DNA from: Mesostigma viride
Taxonomy: Eukaryota; Streptophyta; Mesostigmatophyceae; Mesostigmatales; Mesostigmataceae
Direction: 5' to 3'
Assembly (NCBI GenBank): GCA_009746045.1
Contig: RPFO01000406.1
Span: 1,718,030 to 1,782,029 of the forward strand
Length of the DNA: 64,000 bases
Part shown: piece after piece, positions 12,101-21,919 of the stretch
Layout of the letters: every line of letters starts with the position of its first letter
Numbering within the stretch: position 1 is the first letter of the stretch
The notes under the pieces: model-generated
Told to the model about the DNA's origin: nothing
The model's input: only the letters and a program-made list of their open reading frames with translations
Databases searched by the model: none
Position numbers and translations under genes: made by a program

Positions 12101-15100
12101 GCTTGCATCCCTGCAGCGCTGCTACCGGCAACCTGCTTGCATACCTACTGTTAATGCTGCATTCGTACCCGCTCGCTCGCATGCCTGCCGCATGACAATG
12201 CGCGCCTCGCATGCATCACTGCTGCGCTGCAACCTCACTCCCGATTGTTGAACGAGAGGTTGCGCACAACCAGCGGCGTACGTACCTGCTTCTTGTGCGC
12301 CTCCACCGCCGCGCGCGACGCTTCGTCAAGCTGCTCCACCCCGTCACCCTGGCTCGCCGCCGACAGAACGCCGCTGGCCCCCAGGTCGATGTGGCCCGCA
12401 TCCAGCCAGAGCCCCCTGGTGATTAGGGGGAGTTGGTTGGGGTAGGTGCGGTCCAAGAGCCACAATAGACCGGCAGCCAGGCGTAGAAACCGGTCAACGT
12501 GCCACAATGTATGGCCCAGGCGGCGCGAGGCCGTGTGTGGCGTTACACACGGCGGTGAGTGGGGGATAGCGGCATGGGGGGGAGTGGGGGATTGATGTGA
12601 CGCTGACGGATAATTCGGTGAGCAGGGCAGGTCACGGCAAGCCCCCATGCACACGGTGAGGCCAAGGTCCCAGGCGGTGGTCATGCACGCATGATGCAGT
12701 GGACGGCAAGGGGTGGTGTGCGGCCGCAGCACCGAGGGGGGGTTGCTGCGGAGGAATGCAGCACCCTCAATGGGTACGAATGGCGACAGGCCGTCAGTGA
12801 AGGTGCTACACTGAAGACACTTTGCTATGTTTCGAGTTTACAATCGGCAGCGTGTCATTGGTGTCATACCGCTCTGTGGGCCCCCACCAGTGCTTTACGA
12901 AGGTGGCGCGAAGGTATGACAGTGGACAAGGGCGCGCTTACGGGGAACCGTCACTGCCGACCGGGGATGAGAATTGTTGGAAGGGGAGGCCACCTTGCTA
13001 TCACTCTTGCTTGGTGATACTAGATACAGTGGGACAATGGGACAAGCTATGGCAGCACCCTGATGATGCAGGTCACAATCATAATTCATCGTCATGGTGA
13101 AACGGCGACAAAACCGTGCCGAGGTTCACAGTAGAAACGCCTACTTCAAAGACAGGTAACGCATTGTGACACACAGGTCTTGGTGGGGGTCATATTCAAA
13201 GACAGGTAATGCATTGCGACCCAGGTCTTGGTGGGGGTCATATTCAAAGACGGGTAATGAATTGCGACAAACAGGTCTTGGTGGGGGCGGCCACGGCGGC
13301 AGCACCCACAGGCAGAAGGCGGGTGGCGCTGTTGGCTCTGCATGAAACACATCCTCCAATGGGTGCTCCTGCGTGGGGGACGCGGCGCCGTGCGCTGAAA
13401 GGGTCGACGCGTCGCTGGTGCCGCTCCCCTGCACGTGGTGTCAGGAATGCGGGCGCCACGCGAGACGGCAAACACCCCATGACGGCAAACGGTTCGTCAA
13501 CGGGACGGCCGACACGGCAACGTGTTGTCAACGGGGCATGCATCAGGTTTGAGGGAACGACAAGCAACGATCAAAGTAAGACAAGAGCCATGGCGATGAT
13601 GATTTGTCGGCACAAATGAGGGCGCCACAAAGGAAAGGAGAGATAAAAGCATGCCCCCACCAACTTGCTCTGCTACGATGGAAAGCCGCCATGGGGCAAG
13701 AACGGTGATGCCGCGCACCGCCCCCCGTGCCCCCATTCTGCAACCAATGCCCCACACTGGCCCCTGATGACCCCCACTGCTCGCTCATGCCCCCATATTG
13801 CATTCCATCGGGCCTGTACATTGTGTGCTGGTGCTCACCCCCGTTGGCCCCTGGTATGCCTCACCTCGGTGCCGCAATTCTGCAACCAATGCCCACCGAT
13901 GCCCCATGTTCGAGGGACCTAGGGGGCATTGGGATGCCTCACCTCGGTGCGCACGAGCGTCGCGCCACCTTCCTCTGCACCAGATCTGCCGTCCCGACCG
14001 CTGGCACCTGCGCTGCTGCCCGCCGTACCGCCCCCCTTGCCCCGGCTGCTGCGGTAGGGGTCGCCGCTGCGGGCGGCAACATCGTGAGCGCGGGCCAGCA
14101 AGTGCACGCAGAGGAGTCAGATGCCAGCGCGAGAGCTCACGCAGAGAGAGAACTTGGATGAGTGCAAGAGGGTGGTGGCAGCACATGGGGACGTGTCCAA
14201 GGAAGTGGCCGCACAGGAAGTGGCCGCGTACATTGTTCCCTGGCATCTGTACATTGTTCCCTGGCATCACCGGAAGTGAATGCCGTTGGAATTTTCCACC
14301 AAGGGGGTGTCGTAATGGGTGGGGCAACAATGTGCGTTCTGATGTGACTGAGCGCACAGCTGAGGGATGCCAGCCGCCAGGGACAGCCGACGGCCGCAGG
14401 ATGTGTCAGGGGGCTATTTGCAGCCCGGAAACGCGCACCACGCGAGCAGCCACCGCGTAGATAGCAGCATGCGTCACTTTCCGCACGCAGCACGCGCCAA
14501 CAAACTCGATCGACTCAAGTGTAGTGGCGAGTGGTTAATGCCGGTAAAATATTGTTTGGGACATGGTGCTAGAAGCAAAAAGCATCCGACAATATTTCTT
14601 TAACTAGGATTGCCACGTGCACACCCACGTTTGTAGTCAAGCACAGGTGCCTCTCTTGCCCTCCCCTCCCCCCGCCCCACCTGCCTCCCTCCTCCCCCTC
14701 ACCTCCCCCCGCGCCCCAGGTGGCCATACTCGAGAAGCGTCCAACGTACGCGGTCCATCGGGTCATGCGGCGCGGGCGTGCCCCTGAGGTGTCAAGGGGA
14801 GAGGGGCAAGGCACCAGCACGCGGGCCTGTGATGACCGCCAGGTGTTAGAACAGAGGCACGCAAGCACAGTAGGCGTTGAAGGCAACAGGTGGCATTCAC
14901 GACAACTTACAAGGTGAGGGGGGTGAGCAGGGTGCAAGCAGTTTAGGGAGGCCGGGGAGAGTCCACTCGCCCCATATGTATGCTCCAGCGGTGGTATGGT
15001 ACAAGAGACAGAGGGCCCACGGGTGCGTCCAGTTTCAAGAGGCATAGCGTGGATAGCAAGGGGTGTACCAACGACACATACAAGACGCAGAGTGGATCCA

Positions 15101-18100
15101 TCTCACCCCCAGGGTGCGTCCATCTCAGGCACTACAAGAGGCCATGCACTGCCCCACCAACACGACCATCTCAAGGAATCCACTCGGCTGAAGAGCTGAG
15201 GCGCCTGAGGACACGCCCTGCACTGTGTGAACGTTTGCAATGCAAGCAACCAGCTCATCCGTGCTTCTGAGCACAAACGCCCCTGCATCACATGCAATCA
15301 TGGCCAAACCCACCCAACCCTCCGGAACAGGCGTCGGACGCGGTAGCGGTCGCACAAGGCGTCCCACAGGGTGCCGGGCGGTGCTGCTGGGGCGGTCGTG
15401 GATTCCGCAGCCGCGACCGTGTTGCTCTGTACAGCACCACCAGATGGGTCCGTGGCATCAAACGACAGCGAGAGAGAGCGAGACGAGGGTGGGCTCGGGC
15501 ATGAACGATGGGCAAAGATGAGGGCAGGTACGACGACAGCATATCAGGCAAGTGCAGGTAGGATCAACAAAGGCTAGAGAGAACACTGAAAGTATATCGT
15601 CGCGCAGGCACCAATCATCGCGCAGGCATCAAAGTAGGTTTGGGCACGACCCCAAAACCCTGGCCACCCTGACCGGGTGGTGCCATGACCGCGACGAAGG
15701 TAGCGGCAACAGGTAGCTTGTAAAGGTATGCCTGATCCTGCGCCCCCTGGGTGGATTCTTTCTCTGGTCTCCGCTCTCCGGCCCGTGCTTGCAGCCAGGC
15801 GTCAGCGAACAGCAACTCCTTGACGCCAGCCGGGGGCAAGAGGGAGATGGGGCGGAGAGCCCATTGGGTGAGGACCCATTTGGATGCGGGCGACAGCAGA
15901 TAAGGGCTTCCTCTTGTTGTTGTTCTAGCTACAGGAGGCAGTACCCCTGTTGCACCGCGGCGCTGGCAACGAGACAGTCGCACGCGTGCACTGCACAGAA
16001 AAGCACGCGCAAGGGGAGTACGGGGCCCCGGCTCATTTCCGTCCGGTTCGCTACATGTGATGCTACCACGGGACCCACCCCTGAAGGGAACCTGGAACCT
16101 GTGCCCAAGTGGACACACCCTGCACGCAGCCATCAGCTAGCAATGTATGCGGTTGCCAAAGTGACCTCAAAACACAACAATTTTCCGAGCACAGGTGGCC
16201 GCATCTGCCACCCTACTGCTGACGTCATCCTCAACCACCCAAACACCACAACAAGGCAACAAGGGAACTGTGGGGGGGGTGACGTCTCCCCAAGCTCACC
16301 CGTGGGCAAGAGCAACCGCGTTGTCGGGAGCACTTGCCCGCCTGGGGCGTGTTACTACATCGTGTTGCCCAGCAGGCACGAGCATGTGGGCTGTGCTGGA
16401 GTAATGATGAGAGATCCGTGTGGCCCCCTAGCCACCCATGTGGCCAAACGCGCAACCACATCCCCTGCGCATGCACGGACCGTGACGGATGCGTGACTAC
16501 GGCTTTGCAAGACCACCCCTTGATGTTGAACCACCGAAGCAACACATGCAAAAACACATGCAGAAAAACACACGCAAAAACACATGCAAATACACATGCA
16601 CACATCAGGCAAGCCATCTGCGTAAATGTGGGCACACGCCCACCTGCGGTGCTGCGTGGGCGCCCACGCGCCCATCGACGGCGGCCGCCGATCCGAAGTC
16701 TTGCGCGAAGCGATGCAGCGAATAGCGGCGCAGCTGGGGTGGCAGGCCCGTCATGTGCATGGCGTGGCGAGTAGACAGGCACAGGCAGCGCCACGGAAGC
16801 ATGCAGAACGGAGGATATGAAAACAGGCAAGCAGAGGCATGGGATGTTTCAAGCCAGACACGACTCCCAAGCAGAATAGGCGTTCAGGTACAACATGGTC
16901 CTAAAGAAGGGCATGGCCTTTTGGCCAAATGAGGCCTCCAGTGGGGACAATGAGCCTTTAGTCGGTTGCTGAGGCTTGGGACATAGGGGCGCCACCACCA
17001 CAGGGAATTAGCGGATATCCCTTACCCTTAGGCTTGGACACATGCCCCTACCCAGTTGGTGTGCGCACACCCCCACCCACCCAGTTGTCGTGCACACGCC
17101 CCCACCAAGGGCGGCTTACCCCCAACAAGGTGTCGTGCGCCCCCTCACACACGCCAGACTGCGCCACCCCTCCTGCGTGTTGGCACCTGCGGCACCACAC
17201 GCACAAAGACACACGCGCGCACTCACGCACAAAGACACACACACGCACACACGCACACACGCACACACGCACACACGCACACACGCACACACGCACACAC
17301 GCACACACGCACACACGCACACACGCACACACGCACACACGCACACACGCACACACGCACACACGCACACACGCACACACGCACACACGCACACACGCAC
17401 ACACGCACACACGCACACACGCACACACGCACACACGCACACACGCACACACGCACACACGCACACACGCACACACGCACACACGCACACACGCACACAC
17501 GCACACACGCACACACGCACACACGCACACACGCACACACGCACACACGCACACACGCACACACGCACACACGCACACACGCACACACGCACACACGCAC
17601 ACACGCACACACGCACACACGCACACACGCACACACGCACACACGCACACACGCACACACGCACACACGCACACACGCACACACGCACACACGCACACAC
17701 GCACACACGCACACACGCACACACGCACACACGCACACACGCACACACGCACACACGCACACACGCACACACGCACACACGCACACACGCACACACGCAC
17801 ACACGCACACACGCACACACGCACACACGCACACACGCACACACGCACACACGCACACACGCACACACGCACACACGCACACACGCACACACGCACACAC
17901 GCACACACGCACACACGCACACACGCACACACGCACACACGCACACACGCACACACGCACACACGCACACACGCACACACGCACACACGCACACACGCAC
18001 ACACGCACACACGCACACACGCACACACGCACACACGCACACACGCACACACGCACACACGCACACACGCACACACGCACACACGCACACACGCACACAC

Positions 18101-21100
18101 GCACACACGCACACACGCACACACGCACACACGCACACACGCACACACGCACACACGCACACACGCACACACGCACACACGCACACACGCACACACGCAC
18201 ACACGCACACACGCACACACGCACACACGCACACACGCACACACGCACACACGCACACACGCACACACGCACACACGCACACACGCACACACGCACACAC
18301 GCACACACGCACACACGCACACACGCACACACGCACACACGCACACACGCACACACGCACACACGCACACACGCACACACGCACACACGCACACACGCAC
18401 ACACGCACACACGCACACACGCACACACGCACACACGCACACACGCACACACGCACACACGCACACACGCACACACGCACACACGCACACACGCACACAC
18501 GCACACACGCACACACGCACACACGCACACACGCACACACGCACACACGCACACACGCACACACGCACACACGCACACACGCACACACGCACACACGCAC
18601 ACACGCACACACGCACACACGCACACACGCACACACGCACACACGCACACACGCACACACGCACACACGCACACACGCACACACGCACACACGCACACAC
18701 GCACACACGCACACACGCACACACGCACACACGCACACACGCACACACGCACACACGCACACACGCACACACGCACACACGCACACACGCACACACGCAC
18801 ACACGCACACACGCACACACGCACACACGCACACACGCACACACGCACACACGCACACACGCACACACGCACACACGCACACACGCACACACGCACACAC
18901 GCACACACGCACACACGCACACACGCACACACGCACACACGCACACACGCACACACGCACACACGCACACACGCACACACGCACACACGCACACACGCAC
19001 ACACGCACACACGCACACACGCACACGCGCACACACGCACACACGCGCACACGCACACACGCACACACGCACACACGCACACACGCACACACACGCACTC
19101 ATGCACACACACACACAAAGACACACGTACACGCACGCATGCACGCACCGTGCTGCCGCGCTCGTCCTGCGTGTCAAACACCTTGTGCAGCAGCCACCTG
19201 AACACGGGCAGGAGGCACGGGTAGTCCAGCCCCTGGATCTGGTGCGCCTGCAGCGGGAAGGGGCACCCCATGCGCTTGAGCGTTTCCTCAATCGACTCGC
19301 CCAGGCGGCTGCGCGCGCATGCGTGGCAAGGTCCCAAACAAAACATGATAGAGGGACACAGTCGTGAGCATTCCTGCGCTTGAGCGTTTCCTCGACCGAC
19401 TCGCCTAGGCGGCTGCGGGAGCGGTCGGCGCGTCCACAAGGAAACCCACCCAATCGATGACCCATGGCACCCGATAGATGATAGTAAAAAGTGGCATTTG
19501 GCGCGATCCCCCAAGGTGACGAGGTACACAAGAACAAGCTATGCACAATAATCAGCACTTTGTGCACCCAGAGCAGGTGTAGTTTACACCCTATCCTTGC
19601 AGGAAGTAGCCCAGAATGTATTGAAAGCCATATGCCCCTTCTCAGGGATATGTGCTGCAAGTACTCCCAACGGAGATATGTTCCAATTTAATTTTATAAC
19701 AAGCACTTATATGAGCAATGAGCAACCATTATTGTCTCGATATAACCATCCCATGCAAGCAACCAGTGATAAGGACGTGGTGCCCCGCATGGACGGAATC
19801 TGAGGGGAGCCAAGTGTGCTTCGTTTGCGAGATGGTCCGCATAGGCATGCTGCCCCACGTAAGCTTCGCGAAGGCATAACGAGCAACCGGTGGCCATGGG
19901 TTCAAAACAAGGGGTGGGGTCCACCGCCCCTGCAGAGCGATTAACAGTCACCGGGAATGGAGCAGTCTCAAAACACATTAAGCAGGGATGGGAGCAAGCT
20001 GAAGTGGTGGGCTGGAACCAATTACAAACAGGGCCAGCGGGGGTGAGATGGGGATGATCATGTGCCCACAGCCGGGGAAGGGGAAGGGGAAGGGGAAGGG
20101 GAAGGGGAAGGGGAAGGGGAAGGGGAAGGGGAAGGGGAAGGGGAAGGGGAAGGGGAAGGGGAAGGGGAAGGGGAAGGGGAAGGGAAGGGGAAGGGGAAGG
20201 GGAAGGGGAAGGGGAAGGGGAAGGGGAAGGGGAAGGGGAAGGGGAAGGGAAGGGGAAGGGGAAGGGAAGGGGAAGGGGAAGGGGAAGGGGAAGGGAAGGG
20301 GAAGGGAAGGGGAAGGGGAAGGGGAAGGGGAAGGGGAAGGGGAAGGGGAAGGGGAAGGGGAAGGGGAAGGGAAGGGGAAGGGGAAGGGGAAGGGGAAGGG
20401 GAAGGGGAAGGGGAAGGGGAAGGGAAGGGGAAGGGGAAGGGAAGGGGAAGGGAAGGGAAGGGGAAGGGAAGGGGAAGGGGAAGGGGAAGGGGAAGGGGAA
20501 GGGGAAGGGGAAGGGGAAGGGGAAGGGGAAGGGGAAGGGGAAGGGGAAGGGGAAGGGGAAGGGGAAGGGGAAGGGGAAGGGGAAGGGGAAGGGGAAGGGG
20601 AAGGGGAAGGGGAAGGGAAGGGGAAGGGGAAGGGGAAGGGAAGGGGAAGGGGAAGGGGAAGGGGAAGGGGAAGGGGAAGGGGAAGGGGAAGGGGAAGGGA
20701 AGGGGAAGGGGAAGGGGAAGGGAAGGGAAGGGGAAGGGAAGGGAAGGGGAAGGGGAAGGGGAAGGGGAAGGGGAAGGGGAAGGGGAAGGGGAAGGGGAAG
20801 GGGAAGGGGAAGGGGAAGGGGAAGGGAAGGGGAAGGGGAAGGGGAAGGGGAAGGGGAAGGGGAAGGGAAGGGGAAGGGAAGGGGAAGGGAAGGGGAAGGG
20901 GAAGGGGAAGGGGAAGGGGAAGGGGAAGGGGAAGGGGAAGGGGAAGGGAAGGGGAAGGGGAAGGGGAAGGGGAAGGGGAAGGGGAAGGGGAAGGGGAAGG
21001 GGAAGGGGAAGGGGAAATTATTTCGGTGGATGCCATCCATGCTGTACGTAGCAACGCGCAAGTAGGACCATGCACGGACATCCACATAAATATTATTTAT

Positions 21101-21919
21101 TTATAAAAGTGGTATATTAAAGGTGACGTAGCAAACCGGGATCAAGACCACCGCAAGCATGCATCCAAGCACTTTCAAGCGCAAGCAAGCATGCGTTCAA
21201 GCACGTGCACAGCCCCCATTTACACATCTCCATCAGGATGTGACAATGACGCCCGCATGGGCGATGGGTAGTGGCCTTCAAAGCCGTCCAAGTGCCCATG
21301 TAGACTATTCTGGAGAGAAGGAAGCCGCTCCTGTGTTGAAGAAGCAATTCCTAGGAAACCAAGTCACCACCCTAGTGATGACCAAGTGGCTGGGTCTGGG
21401 TCTGGTTGGGTGGTTGCATGCTATGCCCAGAAGGGGGCGGCAGCTACGTGCAGTGGGTTGGAATGGCAAACGCCGTCCGGGGTTCTCGCCATTAATTTTT
21501 TCTTCCATGTGACGCAAATCCCATTAGGCAACTGATGGAAATTTCCAAAAGAAATAGCTTCTTGTATGAGCATATGGTCATGTCGCCATGAACATAACTA
21601 CAAGCAAGAGGCGCGAACACTGTATACATTCAGCCGGCAAAGGAGCAGTGAAACGAATATTACTGAGGAGCAGTGTGAAAACGAACATTTTCTGGCCGAG
21701 AGACGCGTCTTCATCAAACAGAAGGTCTTGATCTAGGTCCAAGTCGACGTTGCTCGCAGTAATTGACCAGGCAAGGCCACCGATGAGCTTATCGAAAGGC
21801 GCGAGCGTTGAGATACGGGCCCTGAAGTACCCTCCAGCAACTAGAAGATCCACGATCTCTGATAGCAACTGCTCGTCATCCCCCGCCCCTTGCTTCGCCA
21901 TCGCTGCCAGCGACGTCAA
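3070..21919 (-). CDS. CCDC93: CCDC93 homologue (COMMANDER/CCC complex subunit), multi-exon
   Basis: CCDC93 pairs with CCDC22 and the COMMD ring in the cytosolic CCC/COMMANDER complex, which works with retriever and WASH in endosomal recycling. The call rests on ordered similarity along the whole family: an N-terminal NN-CH domain in exons 1-3 ([32 protein letters not shown]), then a charged linker, then the coiled-coil half ([21 protein letters not shown]). Exons, 5' to 3': 21919-21687, 19308-19149, 16733-16644, 15426-15314, 14783-14703, 14066-13943, 12415-12286, 11850-11734, 10898-10782, 10084-9899, 6667-6588, 5581-5548, 4648-4541, 3153-3070. They total 1657 nt (about 552 codons; the human protein has about 630). 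Phase shows one exon is missing between 13943 and 12415, and the C-terminal end is unresolved. Introns are long and full of simple repeats. Confidence 0.9.
3164..3257. repeat. 31-bp tandem repeat, three copies
   Basis: gcatgcacgcagcgcacatg recurs at 3164, 3195 and 3226 with period 31. It sits in the CCDC93 intron just upstream (in gene orientation) of exon 14. Confidence 0.9.
4541..4648 (-). CDS. CCDC93: CCDC93 exon 13
   Basis: 108 bases, phase 0 at both ends, acceptor ccccccag, donor gtgacg. Ends with SLLNSIHDQ, a signature of the family. The acceptor lies next to a C/T-rich (sense strand) tract. Confidence 0.94.
4650..4770. repeat. G-rich ggggtggat tract
   Basis: Runs of ggggggtggat and gggggagg on the plus strand. 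In CCDC93 sense this is a long C/T tract directly upstream of the exon 13 acceptor, so it may act as its polypyrimidine tract. Confidence 0.75.
5548..5581 (-). CDS. CCDC93: CCDC93 exon 12, 34-nt microexon
   Basis: Thirty-four bases between a cgttgcag acceptor and a gtggag donor. One base completes the Gln codon of exon 11, and [11 protein letters not shown] follows, matching YQKRFIELYRQ. The exact phase fit and motif make this tiny exon convincing. Confidence 0.9.
6119..6424. repeat. (CCCA)n followed by (CCCG)n microsatellite
   Basis: About 110 bases of pure cacc repeats (from about 6171), then about 140 bases of interrupted cccg repeats, in the intron between exons 11 and 12. The CCDC93 transcript carries it as (GGGT)n and (GGGC)n. 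All six frames stay open across it, which explains the spurious reading frames there. Confidence 0.96.
6588..6667 (-). CDS. CCDC93: CCDC93 exon 11
   Basis: Acceptor cgcgacag, donor gtgagt. Encodes [12 protein letters not shown], nearly identical to the animal sequence. Leaves two bases (CA) for the microexon that follows. Confidence 0.93.
6888..8450. repeat. duplicated element, long copy
   Basis: Starts with tgctgagcttcgctcatttt (block A, 6888-7224) and ends with block B (8272-8450, ending aagaaatgta). About 1 kb of unique sequence lies between them. A second, internally deleted copy follows at once. Block A contains a partial internal repeat built on cctgcgccag and gtggcgcaa. No coding family was recognised; the 130-residue plus-strand frame at 7672-8064 has no motif I know. 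It could be a non-autonomous transposon, but ends and target duplication are not clear. Confidence 0.7.
8453..9030. repeat. duplicated element, internally deleted copy
   Basis: Block A (8453-8789) and block B (8818-9030) again, separated only by about 28 bases rich in ccca. Block A is almost identical to 6888-7224. Block B has gained a short tacg repeat near 8935. It lies in the CCDC93 intron between exons 10 and 11. Confidence 0.85.
9086..9145. repeat. 11-bp tandem repeat
   Basis: Five consecutive copies of cgtgccaac(a/t)g in a CCDC93 intron. Confidence 0.85.
9690..9785. repeat. gaggggnttgag G-rich repeat
   Basis: Irregular 9-11 bp units (gaggggcttgag, gggggttgag) on the plus strand, about 115 bases beyond the exon 10 donor in the intron that follows it. 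Confidence 0.8.
9899..10084 (-). CDS. CCDC93: CCDC93 exon 10 (coiled coil)
   Basis: 186 bases, phase 0 at both ends, acceptor ctcacacag, donor gtgagt. [14 protein letters not shown] and LRQEI match the EQEFKAHCREE/LQQEI block of CCDC93. Confidence 0.88.
10782..10898 (-). CDS. CCDC93: CCDC93 exon 9 (coiled coil)
   Basis: 117 bases, phase 0 at both ends, acceptor gcgtgcag, donor gtacgt. Contains a Lys-Thr-x3-Pro-Leu-Leu block followed by a helix ([15 protein letters not shown]), matching the family's SKADPSILQNL region. Confidence 0.83.
11168..11714. repeat. C/T-rich tract (CCCCT)n/(CCCCTT)n
   Basis: About 550 bases of almost pure pyrimidine on the plus strand (mixtures of ccccct and cccctt, ending in ccccatcccc), filling most of the intron between exons 8 and 9. 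In the CCDC93 transcript this is a G/A tract with many G runs. The long open frames over it are products of base composition. Confidence 0.96.
11734..11850 (-). CDS. CCDC93: CCDC93 exon 8 (coiled coil)
   Basis: 117 bases, phase 0 at both ends, acceptor gtcgcag and donor gtacac. Encodes a continuous heptad-like helix ([17 protein letters not shown]). The neighbouring intron begins with the C/T tract. Confidence 0.82.
12286..12415 (-). CDS. CCDC93: CCDC93 exon 7
   Basis: Pyrimidine-rich acceptor ending atcaccag, donor gtacgt. Its helix ([11 protein letters not shown]) aligns with the family segment that opens the coiled-coil half. It begins with one base of a codon while exon 6 ends in phase 0, so one exon between them is missing from this model. 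Confidence 0.72.
13148..13290. repeat. about 50-bp tandem repeat, three copies
   Basis: aaagac(a/g)ggtaa recurs at 13148, 13198 and 13246, each followed by a shared caggtcttggtggggg core. It lies in the interval where one CCDC93 exon is missing from the model. Confidence 0.85.
13943..14066 (-). CDS. CCDC93: CCDC93 exon 6 (low-complexity linker)
   Basis: Acceptor gcccgcag and donor gtgagg. One base completes the codon left by exon 5 and the exon ends in phase 0. The product is a Gly/Ser/Arg-rich linker, so only position and phase support it. Confidence 0.55.
14703..14783 (-). CDS. CCDC93: CCDC93 exon 5
   Basis: Contains TLLEYG, a short block conserved in CCDC93, preceded by DRVRW. Acceptor gacacctcag, donor gtgagg. 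The phase fits both neighbours. Confidence 0.75.
15314..15426 (-). CDS. CCDC93: CCDC93 exon 4 (probable)
   Basis: Opens in phase 0 after gtacag and ends with two spare bases at a gtgggt donor, which fits exon 5. An Ala/Thr-rich start is followed by a basic stretch ([10 protein letters not shown]) where the family has its KPRRKYKR segment. Similarity is weak; phase agreement is the main support. Confidence 0.55.
15427..16540. other. CCDC93 intron, nothing recognised
   Basis: Unique GC-rich sequence between exons 4 and 3. Open frames on both strands lack any family motif. Confidence 0.5.
16541..16612. repeat. cacatgcaaaaa short repeat
   Basis: Six degenerate 12-13 bp units of the form acacatgcaaaa, close to the exon 3 donor of CCDC93. 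Confidence 0.8.
16644..16733 (-). CDS. CCDC93: CCDC93 exon 3
   Basis: Ninety bases, phase 0 at both ends, bounded by a ccccag acceptor and a gtgggc donor. Its opening [13 protein letters not shown] aligns with the segment that follows the NN-CH core in animal CCDC93. Confidence 0.8.
17226..19093. repeat. 8-bp (CGCACACA)n array, about 230 copies
   Basis: Nearly 1.9 kb of an exact 8-base unit, uninterrupted until about 19026, where single changes appear. It fills most of CCDC93 intron 2. The Thr-His-rich open frames of 660-870 codons on both strands are artefacts of the repeat: 8 bases repeated three times make a 24-base, eight-residue cycle in every frame. Confidence 0.98.
19149..19308 (-). 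CDS. CCDC93: CCDC93 exon 2 (NN-CH domain)
   Basis: Acceptor gcgcgcag. The first base completes the ATC codon left by exon 1, giving GQKI as in the human protein. Encodes HQIQGLDYP and a [13 protein letters not shown] helix. Ends in phase 0 at a gtgcgt donor. The giant 8-bp array begins only about 56 bases beyond the donor. Confidence 0.93.
19375..19417 (-). repeat. partial duplicate of the CCDC93 exon 2 acceptor and first codons
   Basis: About 43 bases here repeat 19272-19314 with few changes, about 104 bases upstream in gene orientation. The copy retains a gcag acceptor and the first dozen codons ([12 protein letters not shown]) and then diverges. It is therefore a decoy or alternative splice site rather than a second exon. 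Confidence 0.8.
19549..19700 (+). mobile_element. LINE-A 3' end fragment
   Basis: Matches, in opposite orientation, the 3' end of the ORF1-only element at 62.4 kb. Shared landmarks are gcaggaagtagcccagaatgt, the catatgccccttctcaggga block, a cccaacgga motif and a T/A-rich tail (tttaattttat). It sits in CCDC93 intron 1, antisense to the gene. Confidence 0.85.
20074..21014. repeat. (GGGGAA)n array, about 940 bp
   Basis: Hexamers ggggaa with scattered 5-base gggaa units, in CCDC93 intron 1. The plus strand is the G-rich strand, so it is the template strand for CCDC93. G runs spaced by two A residues are compatible with G-quadruplex formation. Open frames over it (Gly-Glu-Lys and Pro-Phe-Ser) are artefacts. 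Confidence 0.97.
21015..21686. other. CCDC93 intron 1, unique part
   Basis: About 670 bases between the G-rich array and exon 1. A few gcaagcatgc motifs near 21160-21200; no gene recognised. Confidence 0.5.
21687..21919 (-). CDS. CCDC93: CCDC93 exon 1 (start codon, NN-CH domain)
   Basis: Starts at the ATG at 21919; a second in-frame ATG follows six codons later, so the exact start is open. Encodes the most diagnostic part of the family: a [10 protein letters not shown] block, [13 protein letters not shown], then a [10 protein letters not shown] block and GQK. Ends before a gttcgt donor with two bases of the next codon. Confidence 0.93.

Noticed and set aside
11081-12251. Pro-rich and Gly-rich frames of 220-400 codons
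   Set aside because: They follow from the C/T tract; only the short exon 8 at its right edge shows family similarity.
17042-19660. Open frames of 660-870 codons on both strands (Thr-His-rich and Val-Cys-rich)
   Set aside because: They are translations of the 8-bp array; all frames on both strands stay open, and the flanks belong to CCDC93 introns and exon 2.
19694-21106. Gly-Lys-Glu and Pro-Ser-Phe frames of 330-460 codons
   Set aside because: Pure products of the (GGGGAA)n array in CCDC93 intron 1.
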